NCBI GenBank assembly: GCA_964453155.1
Contig: CAYVQU010000221.1
Coordinates: forward strand, 1-7,863
DNA from: CAYVQU01 sp964453155
GTDB lineage: Bacteria; Chloroflexota; Anaerolineae; Anaerolineales; UBA11858
Direction: 5' to 3'
DNA: 7,863 nucleotides
Shown here: positions 5,367 through 7,863 of the stretch, one piece after another
Position numbering within the stretch: position 1 is the first letter of the stretch
Layout of the letters: every line of letters begins with the position of its first letter
Program-made: the position numbers and the translations under genes
Notes under the pieces: generated by a model
What the model saw: the letters and a program-made list of their open reading frames with translations, nothing else
What the model was told of the DNA's origin: nothing
The model's database searches: none

Positions 5367-7109
5367 ATGGCAACTCAACCCCCTCTAAAAACTGAACGGA
5401 TACAAACCTTGCGTCCTGCTGGTGGCTGGATTTTCGGGGCATTTGTGGCCCTAAATTTCATCCTTACTCTGCCAGCTTTGGTTTTTACCGGCAATGATGA
5501 CAGCTTATATGCGGTCCCTAATCTGCTCAAGCCGGTGGAGGTGCTCGCGGAATTCGAGTTGAATTTAGAGCTCACGCTGCTGTTTGCAGTCTGGGTGTTT
5601 TGGGCGAAAAACTGGCGTCTCGCGGTAAAAAAAAGCTTTTGGGTTGGGTTTCAGCTCGTTTTTTGGTTGGCACTAATCTATCAAAGTTATGCCAATGTGC
5701 TGCGGGGGATATATCAACTCGAACCCAATTTTTACAACGATTTGGTCTTTATCCGTAATGGACTCCCATTCTTTTTGACGGCGTCAGCCTTCCCCTGGTG
5801 GGCGTATTTGGCTTTTATCAGCGGCTTGTTGGGGATGGGAAGTTTGATTGGTGGGGTGACATACCGGTTATTTGTCCAGATTCCGATAAAAAATAGCAGG
5901 CGCACCGCTCAGTTATTGTTAGTCGGATTGGGCATAGTCGGGTTGTGGGTTGGCTGGATTTCATCTCGATCATCTAACCCCCTCAATTTCCTGACGGTAG
6001 AAGTCATTCGGAATATAAATCGTTCTCAGGAAACCCGTCAAAAAGTGGCAGACTTGCAAATCCAAAACCCTTTTCTGACTTATGATTACGCCCAATATCC
6101 CCTAAAAAATAAACCTAATATCTATCTGATATTCATCGAATCGTATGGTAGTGTGCTGGCAACCCGAGAACATTTTCTTCAGCCATATGCCAATATTATG
6201 ACGGAATTTGGGAGCCAAATCGCGGCTGATGGTTGGCACGCGGTTTCAACGCTTTCGGCTGCACCAACCTGGGGTGGTGGCTCTTGGATTTCGTATACGG
6301 CCGCCATGTTTGGGGTGGATATTGCTGTCCAGCGGGAGTACGAAACCCTCAAAGCGGATTTCCAACAAATCCCTTACCCTCATTTGGGCCGCTATCTCCA
6401 AACCCAGGGTTATGAATTCTTCTGGCTGGCCCCCATCCAGCTCCCTTTAGCCCCAGAACGGGCCGCGGCCGACCAAAATTTTTTTGGGGCCGATCATTGG
6501 ATTACTTTCGACAGCCTGGACTACGCTGGTCCAGTTTATGGGTGGGGACCGGCGCCCGCCGACCAATATTCATTGGGGTATGCCCACGAAGCAGCGCAAT
6601 CTAACGGCCAGCCAGATTTTGTGGTGTATCTGACTCAAAATTCCCACTATCCCTATGAAGATTTACCCCCGATTTTGGGAGATTGGCGCGCGTTTGAAAC
6701 CCTCCCCGCCGACGAGGCTCATACTCCGCCCCCCACCGACCGCGTCTTTCGCCAAACCCGAACAGATTATCTCAATGCCATCACCTATACTTTCGAGATG
6801 TTGGCCCAATTCATCCGCGAAATCTCCGACCTGAATACCATCATCGTGCTGATGGGCGATCACCAGCCACCCACGGTCTCCTACAAAGGCGATGGCTTTT
6901 TGGTTCCAGTGCACATCATCAGCTCAGATGTGGGATTTTTGACACAGTTTGAAGATTTTGGATTTGAAAACGGGGTTTTGTTGTCAGATCGTGAATCCGC
7001 ACTGCGGCATGCCGGGTTTTACTCAGTGTTTGTGCGGAATCTCGTCATCCAGTACGGAATTGATCCTGCAAGTTTACCGCCTTATTTGCCCAATGGGATG
7101 GGGGAATAG
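5367..7109 (+). CDS. LtaS-like membrane sulfatase/alkaline-phosphatase superfamily protein
   Basis: A 580-residue protein with five predicted TM helices (about 21-41, 67-80, 91-112, 144-166, 181-199) and a C-terminal extracytoplasmic domain of the alkaline phosphatase/sulfatase superfamily. This is the layout of lipoteichoic acid synthase and related phosphoglycerol or phosphoethanolamine transferases. Active-site candidates by position are E258 in NIYLIFIESYG (251-261), nucleophile T301 in APTWGGGSW (299-307), H427 in TQNSHYPYE (423-431), and D497/H498 in VLMGDHQPP (494-502). They correspond to the metal ligands and nucleophilic threonine of LtaS. The segment after T301 is TWGGGSW rather than the SDSE/SDAE-type run of LtaS, so a different substrate is plausible. 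The start at 5367 was chosen because the TM region follows closely and the extended -10 ends 7 nt before it; an in-frame ATG at 5301 would add 22 residues lying over the divergent promoter. It probably modifies an envelope lipid or glycan; the substrate is unknown. Confidence 0.87.
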   Translation: MATQPPLKTERIQTLRPAGGWIFGAFVALNFILTLPALVFTGNDDSLYAVPNLLKPVEVLAEFELNLELTLLFAVWVFWAKNWRLAVKKSFWVGFQLVFWLALIYQSYANVLRGIYQLEPNFYNDLVFIRNGLPFFLTASAFPWWAYLAFISGLLGMGSLIGGVTYRLFVQIPIKNSRRTAQLLLVGLGIVGLWVGWISSRSSNPLNFLTVEVIRNINRSQETRQKVADLQIQNPFLTYDYAQYPLKNKPNIYLIFIESYGSVLATREHFLQPYANIMTEFGSQIAADGWHAVSTLSAAPTWGGGSWISYTAAMFGVDIAVQREYETLKADFQQIPYPHLGRYLQTQGYEFFWLAPIQLPLAPERAAADQNFFGADHWITFDSLDYAGPVYGWGPAPADQYSLGYAHEAAQSNGQPDFVVYLTQNSHYPYEDLPPILGDWRAFETLPADEAHTPPPTDRVFRQTRTDYLNAITYTFEMLAQFIREISDLNTIIVLMGDHQPPTVSYKGDGFLVPVHIISSDVGFLTQFEDFGFENGVLLSDRESALRHAGFYSVFVRNLVIQYGIDPASLPPYLPNGMGE

Positions 7110-7116
7110 GATCATA

Positions 7117-7144
7117 TTGCCAAAATGAAATTTCTGAGTATAAT
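7117..7144 (+). promoter_or_regulatory. Sigma70-like promoter of the padR-like gene
   Basis: TTGCCA (7117-7122), a 16-nt spacer, then a perfect TATAAT (7139-7144). It begins 8 bp after the sulfatase-like gene ends. Transcription should start near 7151, giving a leader of about 40 nt before the ATG at 7191. Best promoter in the window. Confidence 0.7.
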
Positions 7145-7156
7145 TCCGATCCATAG

Positions 7157-7168
7157 TCTTATGTAAGA
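7157..7168. promoter_or_regulatory. Candidate PadR operator (12-bp palindrome)
   Basis: TCTTATGTAAGA is a perfect 5-bp dyad around a central TG, just downstream of the TATAAT box and over or just past the predicted start site. Two further outer positions (7154-7155 with 7170-7171) also pair. PadR proteins often bind dyads in their own promoters containing ATGT/ACAT-like halves; this site includes ATGT. Autorepression is inferred, not shown. Confidence 0.4.
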
Positions 7169-7190
7169 ATAATCAAAACGATAATACTAA

Positions 7191-7688
7191 ATGGATAAAA
7201 TACTTTTTCTCCTGGGTCTCATTCGGGAGACGGCCCTTCACGGCTACCAAATCAACGAATTGCTGGACTCCCATTTTGGCTTGATCGTCAGCCTCACCAA
7301 GCCGACGGCTTATCGCCTCTTGAGCAAAATGGAAGCCGATGGCTGGATCATCCACCGGGAAGAGAAGATCGGGAATCGGCCTCCGCGCAAAATCTATTCG
7401 ATCACGCCAGCGGGAGAAACGGCTTTTCAGGACATCCTGCGGCAGAGTTTGGCTGCTTTCAATCCGGTGGAGTACTCAAATTCGATCAGTCTGGCATATG
7501 TCAATGCCATTCCCCGGGAAGAATTATTACCCTTACTTGAGCAGCGGCGTCAAAAAATCTTGGCCGCCCTCCAAAAACTGACCGTAGCGGCCAAGCACCA
7601 GGGCGAGTTTCAGATCGTTTTTACCCATCAACGCCGTCATTTTGAAGCCGAGTTGGCTTCGATTGAAGAGATCATTGCAGCAAAGTGA
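7191..7688 (+). CDS. PadR-family transcriptional regulator
   Basis: A 165-residue DNA-binding protein. Residues 1-83 form the PadR winged helix: FLLGLIRETALHGYQINELL (6-25) is the typical first helices with the LHGYQI motif, TKPTAYRLLSKMEADGWI (36-53) the recognition helix region, and NRPPRKIYSITPAGETAF (62-79) the wing and the linker. Residues 84-165 are helical, with ELLPLLEQRRQKILAALQKL (111-130) and a second long helix (about 144-163), fitting the C-terminal dimerisation domain (Vir_act_alpha_C type) of the shorter PadR group. It has its own promoter and a dyad at the start site. It sits 81 bp after the sulfatase-like gene and could regulate that gene, itself, or genes to the right; PadR regulators frequently control ABC exporters, but the ABC operon here is over 1.8 kb away and divergent. 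No Shine-Dalgarno is evident. Confidence 0.93.
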   Translation: MDKILFLLGLIRETALHGYQINELLDSHFGLIVSLTKPTAYRLLSKMEADGWIIHREEKIGNRPPRKIYSITPAGETAFQDILRQSLAAFNPVEYSNSISLAYVNAIPREELLPLLEQRRQKILAALQKLTVAAKHQGEFQIVFTHQRRHFEAELASIEEIIAAK

Positions 7689-7730
7689 TTCTTTCCTAAA
7701 AAGCGATAGACAGATGACACTTTCGAAATC

Positions 7731-7805
7731 GCACGCAAAGACGCTAAGGCGCAAAGGACGCTGAGTTCTCTCAAGAAAAAGAAATGCTCTCTGCGGTATT
7801 TAGCT
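7731..7805. repeat. Third copy of the purine-rich dispersed repeat, downstream of padR-like gene
   Basis: CGCAAAGA, CGCTAAGG, CGCAAAGGA and CGCTGAG follow one another from 7734 with a period of 8-9 nt, and a short opposite arm CTCTCTGCGG is present near 7788-7797. The units match those of the palindromes at 3823-3884 and 4622-4692, but the right arm is short, so it looks like a degraded or partial copy. The remaining bases between 7689 and the right edge hold no gene that I can recognise. Confidence 0.6.
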
Positions 7806-7826
7806 TTCTATTGATGACTCTACTGC

Positions 7827-7845
7827 AAAAAGGGTGCTAGACCCT
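7827..7845 (-). terminator. Weak candidate intrinsic terminator for a gene beyond the right edge
   Basis: Read on the minus strand: AGGGT, loop CTAGC, ACCCT, followed by a short T-run (TTTT). The stem is only 5 bp with possible G-U extension. It would serve a gene entering from the right and converging on the padR-like gene. Confidence 0.3.
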
Positions 7846-7863
7846 CCTCAAAACAGCAAAAGT

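Noticed and set aside
5257..5442. A 62-residue N-terminal extension of the ATP10-like protein.
   Set aside because: It would cross the promoter and run into the divergent gene; the internal ATG at 5256 has GGAG and begins a signal sequence.
5627..5634. An A8 run in the LtaS-like gene as a phase-variation tract.
   Set aside because: The frame is intact, the run is short, and lysine codons explain it; no evidence of switching.

Overview
The window reads as ordinary bacterial chromosome with about 50% GC and dense coding. It holds six protein genes and a set of short repeats in and between them. No rRNA, tRNA, CRISPR array or insertion sequence is visible. Lineage cannot be proved from the sequence. 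Protein style, scarce Shine-Dalgarno sites and many palindromic or heptameric repeats would suit a Chloroflexota (Anaerolineae-like) genome, but this is inference.

Minus-strand block (about 27-5256). Transcription runs right to left from a sigma70-like promoter at 5337-5309. The first gene (5256-4696) encodes a membrane-anchored, cysteine-free thioredoxin-fold protein resembling the ATP10 family. It is followed by an ABC ATPase of the MacB/LolD type (4604-3864), a large two-module FtsX/MacB-type permease (3807-1231), and a secreted AttH-like lipocalin-domain protein (1064-27). ATPase, FtsX-type permease and AttH together match the composition of the AttEFGH class of cell-envelope ABC systems. 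In such systems the transporter is thought to work mechanically on an envelope lipid or lipoprotein, and AttH is the extracytoplasmic partner. The AttH-like gene ends early against the family pattern, close to the left edge.

Plus-strand block (5367-7688). A divergent gene encodes a five-TM membrane protein with an extracytoplasmic alkaline-phosphatase/sulfatase domain (LtaS-like), apparently transcribed as a leaderless mRNA. A PadR-family repressor follows with its own good promoter and a palindrome at the predicted start of transcription, suggesting autoregulation.

Repeats are the most unusual part of the window. Heptamer repeats (consensus near CMATTCC) sit inside two genes: six units in frame in the attH-like gene and three units in the first codons of the permease. 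A second family of purine-rich 8-11 nt period repeats occurs at three gene ends, two of them as long imperfect palindromes; one copy supplies the last codons of the ATPase gene. A pair of adjacent inverted repeats with loops of about 30 nt lies between the permease and attH-like genes. I see no clearly new defence or mobile system; the findings are refinements and testable oddities.
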